From: JAFAGX01 sp035623255 | Lineage (GTDB): Bacteria; Acidobacteriota; Terriglobia; Terriglobales; Acidobacteriaceae | DNA length: 64,000 bases | Reading direction: 5' to 3' | Assembly (NCBI GenBank): GCA_035623255.1 | Contig: DASPTU010000125.1 | Location: 124,001-188,000 of the forward strand | Translations under genes and position numbers: made by a program | The notes under the pieces: generated by a model | What the model was told of the DNA's origin: nothing | The model's input: the letters and a program-made list of their open reading frames with translations, nothing else | Databases searched by the model: none | In this document: positions 45,662 to 54,274 of the stretch, piece by piece | Layout: each line of letters begins with the position of its first letter | Numbering within the stretch: the first letter of the stretch is position 1

Positions 45662-47071
45662 ATGAACGTGGAGATCACGTTCCCCCCGTGCATGGCCCAA
45701 CCCTCGCCCATCCCTGCCGCTCACCCCAGCAAACCGCCCGGACCTCACGGTAATCTGTTGACCGGCAATTTCCGCGAGTTGCGCCAGGACGCACTAAGCT
45801 TTCTGACCCGATGCGCTCAGGAATATGGAGACATCGTGCGCTACCGCCTGGTCACATTTTACGGTTATCTGCTCAACCACCCGGACTACGTCGAGGAGGT
45901 GCTCGTTAATAACAGTAAAAACTTCATCAAGGGACGGGGGCTGCGCGCAAATCGCGCTCTGTTTGGCGAAGGGTTGTTGACCAGCGAGGGCGAAGTCTGG
46001 TTGGAGAAGCGCCGCATCGCGCAACCCGCGTTTCATCCGCGGCGAATTGACGAGTATGGACAGCTGATATTGCCGCACGTCACGACTGCTCTGAGTGGTT
46101 GGCGCGACGGAACAGAACGGGACATTGCGGCTGACATGATGAGCGTCACGTTGCAAATCGCTGCCAAGGCGTTTTTCGGCGCAGACCTCGCCGATCAAAT
46201 TCCCGGTTTCCAACTGGCGTTCGAGGAGATTTCTCGCCAGAACGCCGGCCGTACTCGCCTGTTCCACCTCCCGGATATGATCCCCACGCCCGCCAACGTT
46301 CGATACAACCGCGCAGTCCACACCCTCGATTCCGTTGTCTACCGCATCATTCGGTGCCGCCGTGCCCAGAGGCGACATAATGACGATCTCCTCTCCATGC
46401 TGCTGCAGGCTCACGACGAGGCGGGAGGACGGACCAGTGAGCGGCAGTTGCGAGATGACGCCATGACTTTCTTGCTCGCCGGACACGAGACCACTGCTTT
46501 AACCCTCTCCTGGGCCTGGTACTTGCTGGCACAAAATCCCCAAGCCGAACTGCAATTGGTGGAGGAACTCAAGCGCGTGTTGGCGGGACGCATGCCCGCT
46601 GTGCAGGACCTTGCATACCTGCCCTACACTGAGGCGGTTATCAAGGAGACGATGCGCCTCTATCCGCCCGCCTGGCTTATGGTTCGCCAATCTGTAAACG
46701 ACTGCCGCATAGGTTGTTATCGCATTCCGGCTGGATCTTCTGTCGTCTTTAGCCAGTGGGTTTTGCACCGTGATCCTCGGTACTTCGAAGCTCCGCAAGC
46801 ATTTCGCCCGGAGCGCTGGCTGGACGGATTGGAAAAAAGATTGCCCCGCTTTGCTTACTTCCCATTTGGCGGCGGTCCCCGGTTATGCATCGGCGCGCCA
46901 TTTGCCCTCATGGAAGCTTGCCTGTTGCTGGCCGCCATTGCATCGCAATTCCATTTCGATCTTCTCCCGTGGCCGGTCGTGCCCATGGCAGCTATCACGT
47001 TGAGACCGAAATTTGGCATCAGAGTTCGTTTGTCCAGGCGGCAGCCAACAAATTCTTTGCGAACCAACTAG
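45662..47071 (+). CDS. Cytochrome P450 (first copy)
   Basis: Heme monooxygenase of 469 aa with all conserved P450 features: the I-helix oxygen motif AGHETT (273-278), the ExxR motif ETMR (329-332), the PERF-like FRPERW and the heme loop FPFGGGPRLCIG, with ligand Cys409. No membrane anchor is visible, so it should be soluble and use separate ferredoxin/reductase partners, which are not in the window. It is cotranscribed with the methyltransferase upstream (42-bp gap) and the halogenase-family gene downstream (57 bp). Its likely job is to hydroxylate or couple the cluster's product. Confidence 0.93.
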   Translation: MNVEITFPPCMAQPSPIPAAHPSKPPGPHGNLLTGNFRELRQDALSFLTRCAQEYGDIVRYRLVTFYGYLLNHPDYVEEVLVNNSKNFIKGRGLRANRALFGEGLLTSEGEVWLEKRRIAQPAFHPRRIDEYGQLILPHVTTALSGWRDGTERDIAADMMSVTLQIAAKAFFGADLADQIPGFQLAFEEISRQNAGRTRLFHLPDMIPTPANVRYNRAVHTLDSVVYRIIRCRRAQRRHNDDLLSMLLQAHDEAGGRTSERQLRDDAMTFLLAGHETTALTLSWAWYLLAQNPQAELQLVEELKRVLAGRMPAVQDLAYLPYTEAVIKETMRLYPPAWLMVRQSVNDCRIGCYRIPAGSSVVFSQWVLHRDPRYFEAPQAFRPERWLDGLEKRLPRFAYFPFGGGPRLCIGAPFALMEACLLLAAIASQFHFDLLPWPVVPMAAITLRPKFGIRVRLSRRQPTNSLRTN

Positions 47072-47128
47072 GCTACGAGATTAGAATCTGTGCTTCGGCC
47101 GCAATAACGCGGTTGAGGGCTCAACGCA

Positions 47129-48826
47129 ATGGCTTGCGATATTTTGATTATGGGAGGTGGAGCTACCGGACAACTGGCGGCGGCTTACTTGCGCAAACGC
47201 TTTCCGGCTTTGAGCATTACAGTGGTAGAGGGCCCTGGCAAGAACCGTCCCATAGTCGGCGAGTCCTTCGTTGAGCTGACCATTGATTTCCTGCTCGAAC
47301 TCGGCCTCGGCGCCTACCTGGTCGAAGAGCATTATCCCAAATACGGGCTCACCTATTACCACAAACTCAATATTGAAAATCCGGCGGACCGCACCTACTT
47401 CGTCGACGAGGCCCCCACGGTACCGCCTCAGCTGTCGTTCCAGGTGAACCGCTTCACGTTTGACCGGGAAGTGCGCCGTCGCAACTGCCAGAATGGCGTG
47501 CAGATGGTGGCCGGCACGGTCGTGTCGGTCGAACTCGCTCAGGCCGGCGAACTGCATTGCATCACGGTGGAAGACGCGGCTCGTCAGAAGTCGGCCTTAC
47601 ACGCCCGATGGTTGATCGATGCCACTGGACGCAATCGCGTCCTCGCTAAGTCGCTGCACCTTCAGCAAACCGTCAAAGAGCAGAAGAACGTTTTCTGGTT
47701 TCGTTTGGCCAACTTTGATGCCGACATCATGGGACGCATCCATGCGTTGAAGAAAGAGAACCGCGCTTTCGTTCCCTACTTCGCAACCCATCACTTCTTT
47801 GGCAAGGGCAATTGGATCTGGTGTATTCCCATGCGCTCTCCGGAGGCGCGCTCATTCATCAGCATCGGCATTACCTACCGTACCGACCAGTACCCGTATG
47901 GCGAACCCCGCAACCTGGAGCAGTTCTTGGAGTGCGTAGGGCAGGAGCACCAGGTCATCGTCGAGCTTGTGCGAAGTGGCACCGTCGTAGACTCGAATTT
48001 CTATCGCTCCTACATGTGGGAGTGCCGACAGCGATATTCACCCGATCGCTGGTACATTCTGGGCGATGCCGGCGATACGGTGGACCCGCTCTACAGCGTC
48101 GGTATGGCGCTGGCATCGATGCAGATCCGCCAAATCGGCGCCATCGTCGAACGTGACCTCGCCGGCCGGGACATCGCTGACTTTACTCGCGACCTCGACA
48201 CTGTCATTGCCACTTTTCAGCGCAGTGTGACTCGTGATACCACCCGCCTCTACGAGTGCATGGGTGACCCGTATCAGTGCCACTTGCGGGTTCACCTGGT
48301 CGTCAGCAAGCTTTTTCATTTCGCCGTCCCGCTGCTGATCAACGGCTATGCCTGGGACCCGCTGGGAGCTAAGCTCATCAACCGCTTCGCCAGCCTGCAA
48401 AGGCTTGAAGACGACTCCCGCCTGTTCCACGACTTGATTCGGAAAGTTGCCCAGGATCCTGAGAACTGCCGGCCGGAAAACTTCATCAAGGTGCAGTCCT
48501 CGGATTCCATGAATTACAAATTTCTGGAGTGCCACCGCGAGCAGGACATTCCCGATTCCTTGGCGCAACTTCTCTTTTCGCTGGCTCGGTTGCGGCTTGG
48601 TCTACTGTTAAAACTCCGATCGCGGGCCTTGACGCAGTGGCCGCAGCATCGCGCGCTCGTCCTTGATGTTGTTCGCGGGCTGGTGCTAAAGGGGTTGTTC
48701 TCAGGCGTCAAATTTCGCGAAAGCCGCCTGGTACGCCGATTCGTTGCCGGAGCTGAGGCCCAGCCCGGCCCGGCACCGGCGGTTGCTGCTGCCTCCACCC
48801 AGCCGGTCAAAACTCCATTGACTTGA
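47129..48826 (+). CDS. Flavin-dependent halogenase-family oxidoreductase
   Basis: 565-aa FAD protein of the halogenase superfamily. The nucleotide-binding start is GGGATG (9-14). Residue K71 (PKYGLTYY) lies where halogenases carry their catalytic lysine. The diagnostic WxWxIP motif is present as WIWCIP at 229-234, and the second FAD motif is LGDAGDTVDPLYSVGM. Together these support true halogenase ancestry; activity and substrate (ACP-bound or free) are not known. A related group in the family does not halogenate. The 3' end overlaps the TolC gene on the other strand by 20 bp. A flavin reductase partner is not visible. Confidence 0.82.
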   Translation: MACDILIMGGGATGQLAAAYLRKRFPALSITVVEGPGKNRPIVGESFVELTIDFLLELGLGAYLVEEHYPKYGLTYYHKLNIENPADRTYFVDEAPTVPPQLSFQVNRFTFDREVRRRNCQNGVQMVAGTVVSVELAQAGELHCITVEDAARQKSALHARWLIDATGRNRVLAKSLHLQQTVKEQKNVFWFRLANFDADIMGRIHALKKENRAFVPYFATHHFFGKGNWIWCIPMRSPEARSFISIGITYRTDQYPYGEPRNLEQFLECVGQEHQVIVELVRSGTVVDSNFYRSYMWECRQRYSPDRWYILGDAGDTVDPLYSVGMALASMQIRQIGAIVERDLAGRDIADFTRDLDTVIATFQRSVTRDTTRLYECMGDPYQCHLRVHLVVSKLFHFAVPLLINGYAWDPLGAKLINRFASLQRLEDDSRLFHDLIRKVAQDPENCRPENFIKVQSSDSMNYKFLECHREQDIPDSLAQLLFSLARLRLGLLLKLRSRALTQWPQHRALVLDVVRGLVLKGLFSGVKFRESRLVRRFVAGAEAQPGPAPAVAAASTQPVKTPLT

Positions 48827-50141
48827 TCGTGCCCGTCGCCTGGGCAAAGTCAATATTGGCTTCGGTGCAGTTGAACTCTGCGGCGACACGGTCGTTGAGC
48901 GCGTTTTCTACTCGTGTCTCCGCGTCCAGCACGTCCAGACTTGTCGCCAAGCCTGCGTCATACCGGCGACGTGCGCGGCCCAGCTCGTCCTGCGCCAGGC
49001 CCACCGCGCGTTCCGCCACCTGCAGCTGGCTCTGGGCAGAGGCCAGGCTGGCCAGCGCCTGGCGGACCTCCAGTTCTACCTGGTTCTTCAAATCTCGCTG
49101 CCGGATCTCCTCCTGTCGCAACAAGGCATTTGCCTGCCCGCGTTCGGCATCGATCCTGCCGCCATCAAACAACGGCACCCGTAATGATGCCCCGGCGGTG
49201 TGAGTGACGATGCCGCTGAGCAAACCGTAATCGGCAAAGCCGACCAGCGACGGGAGACGTTCCGCCCGCGCGGCACTTTGACCAAGGTGCGCGCCCTCCA
49301 TTCGGCGCCGCTCGGCCAGGAACTCCGGTCGCGAACGTAATGCCACTTCCATCGCCTCCGCCGGCGTTGACAGCTGCGCTGGAACGCTGCCCAGTTTTCC
49401 TCCCAGATGCAAGCTGGTGTTCCAATCAATATTCAGCGCTTTGATGAGTTCCAGGTTTGCCCGGATGAGCACCGTTTGCGCTGCCAGCAGGCGCTGCTGG
49501 TTGCGCGACATGCTCAACTCGGCGCGCGTCACATCCAGCGCAGTGGCCTCACCGGCGTTTTGCCGGCGACCGGCTTGGTCGCGCAGTTCTTGCGCGAGAG
49601 CTACGTTTGCCTGCGCATTGGCGACGTCCGCCTCTGCGCGCAACGAGGCTGCGTAGAGCCGGGCCACCGTGGCCGCAACTTGCTCGCCCACACTCTGCGT
49701 GTCCGCCTCCGCTGCGTGTACGTCGGCGTGCGCAGCCTGGGAATGCCGAATAGTACTCACGTTCAGCAAATTCTGCGTGAAATGCAGGCGTGCGTCGAAT
49801 GTGTTGAAAGGCCCCACCTCGGTGGGAATCGTAAATCCCGATCCCGGAGGCGTGCTGAAACGGATTCCCAGCGCGTGAAGGTTGATGGTCTGGTCTTGCT
49901 CCGTCACACTCCCGTCAAAGTTGGGTAGTAGCCCGGAGCGAGCCTCCGCGTACCGGAAATGCGAGACATTCACCGATTCCTGCGCCAGCCGGACATCGGT
50001 ATTGCCGTTCTTGGATAGCGCGATCTCGATGGCTTTCTGGAGGTTAAGCTCCAACGCCCGGTCCGGTCCACCAGCCGTTTGCCCTTGGCAAACGCTTAGG
50101 GATAGCAATGCCATCCCCCACATGATCCTGAAATTTGCCAT
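48807..50141 (-). CDS. TolC-family outer-membrane efflux protein
   Basis: 444-aa outer-membrane factor with a signal peptide (MANFRIMWGMALLSLSVC). The two long amphipathic repeats typical of TolC are visible, with segments such as SQAAHADVHAAEADTQ..., LRDQAGRRQNAGEATALDVTRAEL and GRARRRYDAGLATSLDVLDAETR. It is divergent from the DevBCA-like export operon, whose adaptor starts 184 bp away, so it very probably forms the outer-membrane end of that export machine. Its own 3' end runs into the halogenase gene (20-bp convergent overlap). Confidence 0.9.
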   Translation of the reverse strand: MANFRIMWGMALLSLSVCQGQTAGGPDRALELNLQKAIEIALSKNGNTDVRLAQESVNVSHFRYAEARSGLLPNFDGSVTEQDQTINLHALGIRFSTPPGSGFTIPTEVGPFNTFDARLHFTQNLLNVSTIRHSQAAHADVHAAEADTQSVGEQVAATVARLYAASLRAEADVANAQANVALAQELRDQAGRRQNAGEATALDVTRAELSMSRNQQRLLAAQTVLIRANLELIKALNIDWNTSLHLGGKLGSVPAQLSTPAEAMEVALRSRPEFLAERRRMEGAHLGQSAARAERLPSLVGFADYGLLSGIVTHTAGASLRVPLFDGGRIDAERGQANALLRQEEIRQRDLKNQVELEVRQALASLASAQSQLQVAERAVGLAQDELGRARRRYDAGLATSLDVLDAETRVENALNDRVAAEFNCTEANIDFAQATGTIKSMEF

Positions 50142-50325
50142 AGTCTGCCCTCAAGACATGGTGTAATATACTCCCCCGATTATCGGATGGGGATTTTGTT
50201 GTCAGTTTCTCCCCCGACCCGCCGATACACCGTGACATGCCGTCGTGGCGTTTCCGATCAGCCGTGATTGTCGCGTGCTGAACGACGGCCGTCAAACGCT
50301 GACTAGAAATTCGCGAGGGCGAACC

Positions 50326-51765
50326 ATGATGCGCACACAAGTGGCAATCGTTCCCGTGCTGCTGGTTTGCTTTTCCATCGCTCGGGCGGTTGGCCCGTCG
50401 GAGCGCTCCAGCCAGGCACAGCTCACTGACGTGCAGGTGCTTGATGACGCTCAAGCCCTGCAGTTGACGTTTAGTTCCGCACAGCACGGAGCACCTCAGC
50501 CCGCTACGCTCCGCCATCCAGATCGCTTGGTCATCGATCTTCCGCAGACTGTGGTGCTGGAGCCGCGCCGTCTCCTGGTGTCCAGCCATGGCATGAAAGC
50601 GGTGCGAGTCGCGCAGCTCTCGTTGCGTCCGCAGGTGGCCCGCGTAGTCGTGGATTTGACCGCTCCTCTCACGTTTCAATTGCTGCCTCAGGGCGATCGC
50701 CTGCTGATCAAGCTCTCTCCCGAGCAGTCGCAGAAAATCGATGCGTCTGCTTCGGCAGGCCACCAGCCCAGTCCAGAGTCGTTCTCGCTGTCCCTGGTTC
50801 CGGCGGTCGCCGCGGCTTCAGTCAAGCCGACCCGCACCACGGCGACGCCGCCTACCAATGGGGTGGGTTGTTTGGGCCGCATTGAACCAGAAGATGGTGT
50901 CCTGCAAGTCAACGGCGGTTACCTGGAGGGGCGTCCCCAGCGCGTGCGCGAATTAAGAGTGAAAGAAAACGAATTTGTGCATGCTGGCCAGCTCTTGGCC
51001 GTCCTCGATGGCAAAGATCAGCTCGAAACCGCGGTGCAGCTGGCCGAGGCGCGCGTCGAGCTGGCGCGTTCCCGCCTGGCCCAGGTGAACGCGGGTGCCA
51101 GTGCCTCCGAGATCGCTGCCCAGCAAGCTCAGGTCGAGGAAATCAAAGCCGACCTGCAAAATGCGCGCTCCGAGTACAAGCGATATCAGGAGCTTCGGCA
51201 GAACACGGATGTGTCGCCCGCAGAACTGGACGCGCGTAGCTTGGCGGTGAAAACCGCGGAACAGAAGCTGGCGCAAGCGCAGGAGCGTCTTAAGGCCATT
51301 TCCGAGGTCCGCCCCACCAATGTAGCCGTGGCCGAATCTGAGCTCCGCGTCGCCCAGGCCGAGGCTGACCATGCCACAGCCAAGCTCAGGACCGCCCTCG
51401 TCTATTCTCCGGTGAACGGTCGGGTATTGACGATTCACGCCTACCCAGGCGAAGAACTCGGTCCTGCGGGCCTGCTCGATCTTGGCAAGACCGACAACAT
51501 GTACGTGCGCGCCGAGGTCTACGAAGACGATATTTCTCGCGTGCATACTGGCCAACAGGCTTATATCACCAGCGACCTGTTCCCAGGCCAGATCTCAGGT
51601 GTGGTGGACAGAGTCGGCAGCACCATTTCGAAGAACAACGTCCTCCCGCTTGATCCCGTCTCTTTCGCAGATGCTCGCGTATTCAACGTCCGTATCCACC
51701 TGGATCGCGCCAGCGATGTGGCCAACTTCATCCATGCCAAGGTCAATGTGGTGATACGCCCATGA
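50326..51765 (+). CDS. AMIN-HlyD fusion export adaptor (DevB-like)
   Basis: 479-aa periplasmic adaptor. I chose the tandem ATG at 50326 after GCGAGGGCG, because it opens a signal-peptide-like segment. Residues about 35-130 look like an AMIN domain (ADAQALQLTFS-type strands, DRLVIDLPQTVV, ARVVVDLTAPLTFQLL), known from peptidoglycan-binding AmiC and PilQ. The rest is a DevB-like HlyD adaptor: GCLGRIEPEDGVLQVN, a long coiled-coil hairpin, then VYSPVNGRVLTIHAYPGEE. DevB proteins normally lack an AMIN domain. The 3' end overlaps the permease gene by 4 bp. AMIN could anchor the complex to the wall or outer-membrane partner; this is inferred. Confidence 0.75.
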   Translation: MMRTQVAIVPVLLVCFSIARAVGPSERSSQAQLTDVQVLDDAQALQLTFSSAQHGAPQPATLRHPDRLVIDLPQTVVLEPRRLLVSSHGMKAVRVAQLSLRPQVARVVVDLTAPLTFQLLPQGDRLLIKLSPEQSQKIDASASAGHQPSPESFSLSLVPAVAAASVKPTRTTATPPTNGVGCLGRIEPEDGVLQVNGGYLEGRPQRVRELRVKENEFVHAGQLLAVLDGKDQLETAVQLAEARVELARSRLAQVNAGASASEIAAQQAQVEEIKADLQNARSEYKRYQELRQNTDVSPAELDARSLAVKTAEQKLAQAQERLKAISEVRPTNVAVAESELRVAQAEADHATAKLRTALVYSPVNGRVLTIHAYPGEELGPAGLLDLGKTDNMYVRAEVYEDDISRVHTGQQAYITSDLFPGQISGVVDRVGSTISKNNVLPLDPVSFADARVFNVRIHLDRASDVANFIHAKVNVVIRP

Positions 51766-52916
51766 GTGCGCAGATCCCTTTGGCATGGCTGCAGCTTATC
51801 CGTATGAAAGGTCGGTTGATCGCAGCTGTGGCGGGCATCGCCTTCGCCGTCATCTTGGCTTTGGTACAGATGGCATTTCAGGACGCGCTCTACGTCAGTA
51901 TTACGCAGCTGTATTCCCACTTCACCGCCGACCTGGTGCTTATCAGCCCGCGCTACCAGTGCATCATTGCTCCGGATGATTTTCCCGAGCGACGGCTTTA
52001 TCAGTCGCTGGCAGTCGAAGGCGTGCAGTCGATTGCGGCCGTCTATATGGACATGGCGCAGTGGATTAACCCGATCAACCACTACGAGCGCCAGATCTTT
52101 GTGATCGGTTTTAAACCCGCGCCCGGAGTGCTGGACTTGCCATCAGTAAACCGGAACCTCGCGGAGATTGCGCAACCCGACAAAGTTTTATTTGACGAGG
52201 GCTCGCGCCCGGAATTCGGCCCCATCGGCAAGCTGTTTCGTCAGAACGGATCGGTCACATCCGAACTTTCCCATCGCCACGTGCAGGTCGTCGGCTTGTT
52301 CCAGGTGGGCGCCAGTTTTGCTAACGATGGCAACGTCATCACCAGCGACACAAATTTCCTGCGCATCGCTCCCTATCGGCAGCTCGGCATCGTGGACATT
52401 GGCCTCATCCGTGTTCAGCCGGGCACCGATATCGAAGCCGCTCGGAGTAAGCTGGCCGCCATGCTTCCGCGCGATGTCGTCGTGCTCACCAAGCAAGGCT
52501 TTCTCGATCGTGAAAAGAACTACTGGGCTTCGAGTATGCCCATCGGTTTCGTGCTGGGAGTATCGTTGGTCATGGGGTTGGTCGTCGGTGTCGTCATTGT
52601 TTACCAGATCCTTTACAGCGACGTGTCTGAGCACCTCTCCGAATTCGCCACCCTCAAGGCCATTGGCTACTCCGATCGTCGCCTGTTCTGGATCGTGGTG
52701 CAGGAGGCGCTCATTTTGGCGGTGCTGGGGTTCTTTCCGGGCCTGCTGATGGCATTGGGCGTCTACCAGATTGCTCGGTCTGCCACCGTGCTCCCGATTC
52801 AGATGACCACCGTCCGTCTTGTGGTCGTTTTTTTCCTGACGCTTGCGATGTGCGGCATTTCAGGATGTCTGGCAGTGCGTAAATTGCGCTCTGCCGATCC
52901 GGCCGAGATTTTCTAG
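51762..52916 (+). CDS. DevC-like ABC export permease
   Basis: 384-aa inner-membrane protein of the FtsX/MacB permease fold. A first helix (residues 20-42) is followed by a large periplasmic domain and three more helices near the C-terminus (SSMPIGFVLGVSLVMGLVVG onward). The order adaptor-permease-ATPase and the sequence pattern (MKGRLIAAVAGIAFAVIL, then LATLKAIGYSDRR-type coupling helix) fit the cyanobacterial DevC family, which exports heterocyst glycolipids. It overlaps the adaptor by 4 bp, and 9 bp separate it from the ATPase gene. The substrate is unknown. I infer a lipid-like product of the adjacent genes. Confidence 0.85.
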   Translation: MSAQIPLAWLQLIRMKGRLIAAVAGIAFAVILALVQMAFQDALYVSITQLYSHFTADLVLISPRYQCIIAPDDFPERRLYQSLAVEGVQSIAAVYMDMAQWINPINHYERQIFVIGFKPAPGVLDLPSVNRNLAEIAQPDKVLFDEGSRPEFGPIGKLFRQNGSVTSELSHRHVQVVGLFQVGASFANDGNVITSDTNFLRIAPYRQLGIVDIGLIRVQPGTDIEAARSKLAAMLPRDVVVLTKQGFLDREKNYWASSMPIGFVLGVSLVMGLVVGVVIVYQILYSDVSEHLSEFATLKAIGYSDRRLFWIVVQEALILAVLGFFPGLLMALGVYQIARSATVLPIQMTTVRLVVVFFLTLAMCGISGCLAVRKLRSADPAEIF

Positions 52917-52925
52917 GCTCTGAGT

Positions 52926-54266
52926 ATGGAAACGGTAATCTCTATCCGCGAAGTCAACCACTATTTTGGCACGGGCGATTTGCGCCGCCAGATTCTGTTT
53001 GGCGTGTCCACCGACATTTCACCGGGTGAGATTGTGATCCTGACAGGCCCTTCGGGATCAGGCAAAAGTACCCTACTCACTTTGGCCGGCGCTTTGCGGT
53101 CGGTTCAGGAAGGCAGCCTGCAGATTTTGGGCCGCCAACTTAAAGGCGCCGATAACCTTGAACTCGTGCGCGTGCGCGCCAATATCGGTTTCATTTTTCA
53201 AGCGCACAATCTCCTGGAAGCTCTTACCAGCCGCCAGAATGTGCAAATGTCACTGGCGCTGACTCCGGAATTGTCCGAGAGCGAAGTGCGTGCGCGTTGC
53301 GATGCGATGCTGGAGGCTGTTGGGCTAGGGCACCGCATCGACGCTTATCCTTCAGAACTATCGGGAGGTCAGCGACAGCGCGTCGCCGTGGCTCGCGCCC
53401 TCGTGCATCAGCCCAAAATCATCCTTGCCGATGAACCCACCGCCGCTCTCGATCGCAAAACCGGCCGGGAAATCGTGGAGTTGCTGCACTCCCTGGCCAA
53501 GCATCAGGGCTGCGCCATTCTGATGGTCACTCACGACAACCGTATTCTCGACATCGCTGACCGGGTGTTGACTCTCGAGGATGGTCGCATTACATCCTTT
53601 GTGGCCGGCTTCGCCGCCAACACTGGCCGTATGCTTTCTACCTTTGCTCAGTTGCAGCGCAAGGGAGAATTGCTGCGCCATGTCAGCGGCATGTCCAGCC
53701 GCCAGTTCCTCGACGTACTCGATCACATGACCTCAGAATTCGACCAGTTTCTGCAGATCGTTGATCTCGGCAACCAGCAAGCCGTGCAGGCCCTTTTCGA
53801 CCACATGCTGGAAGCAGTATTGATGAAAATCCGGCAATTGCTGGATGCCGATCGCGGCACGCTCTTCCTCGTGGACCACGACCGCGGGAAACTGTGGTCC
53901 AAAGTGGCCGAGACTGATGGCGCGGAGCCTCTGAGAATCGAGATACCCAGTAACGTTGGAATCGCAGGCTACGTCGCCCGCACTGGACAGACGCTCAATA
54001 TCACCGATCCCTATCAACATCCCGACTTCAACCCGGAGGTAGACCGCCGGACTGCCTATCGCACAAAGAGCATACTGTGCATGCCGATTTTCGACCGCCA
54101 GAGGAATGTGTTTGCGGTCGCAGAGTTGCTTAACAAGCGCACCGGCCAGCCATTTGCCGCCGCCGACGAGCAGGCTTTTCGCGAGTTCGCCCCGCCTCTG
54201 GGCCTGATCCTGGAAAGCTGCCTGCGCATGACCCAGGAGCGCACCGACTTAGCCTTGGCCGCCTGA
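52926..54266 (+). CDS. DevA-like ABC ATPase fused to GAF domain
   Basis: 446-aa protein. Residues 1-230 are a LolD/DevA-type ATPase: Walker A GPSGSGKST (41-49), LSGGQRQR (145-152), Walker B IILADEP (165-171) and H-loop H203. A linker of about 40 residues joins it to a GAF domain (about 270-435). The GAF domain ends in the motif N403-K404-x5-F410-x3-D414-E415, which matches the NKxnFx3DE motif of cyclic-nucleotide-binding GAF domains in phosphodiesterases and cyclases. MacB/LolD/DevA ATPases normally end soon after residue 230. The fusion suggests that export is gated by a small ligand, perhaps a cyclic nucleotide. It ends 8 bp before the convergent ketosynthase gene. Confidence 0.88.
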   Translation: METVISIREVNHYFGTGDLRRQILFGVSTDISPGEIVILTGPSGSGKSTLLTLAGALRSVQEGSLQILGRQLKGADNLELVRVRANIGFIFQAHNLLEALTSRQNVQMSLALTPELSESEVRARCDAMLEAVGLGHRIDAYPSELSGGQRQRVAVARALVHQPKIILADEPTAALDRKTGREIVELLHSLAKHQGCAILMVTHDNRILDIADRVLTLEDGRITSFVAGFAANTGRMLSTFAQLQRKGELLRHVSGMSSRQFLDVLDHMTSEFDQFLQIVDLGNQQAVQALFDHMLEAVLMKIRQLLDADRGTLFLVDHDRGKLWSKVAETDGAEPLRIEIPSNVGIAGYVARTGQTLNITDPYQHPDFNPEVDRRTAYRTKSILCMPIFDRQRNVFAVAELLNKRTGQPFAAADEQAFREFAPPLGLILESCLRMTQERTDLALAA

Positions 54267-54274
54267 ACCCGTTG

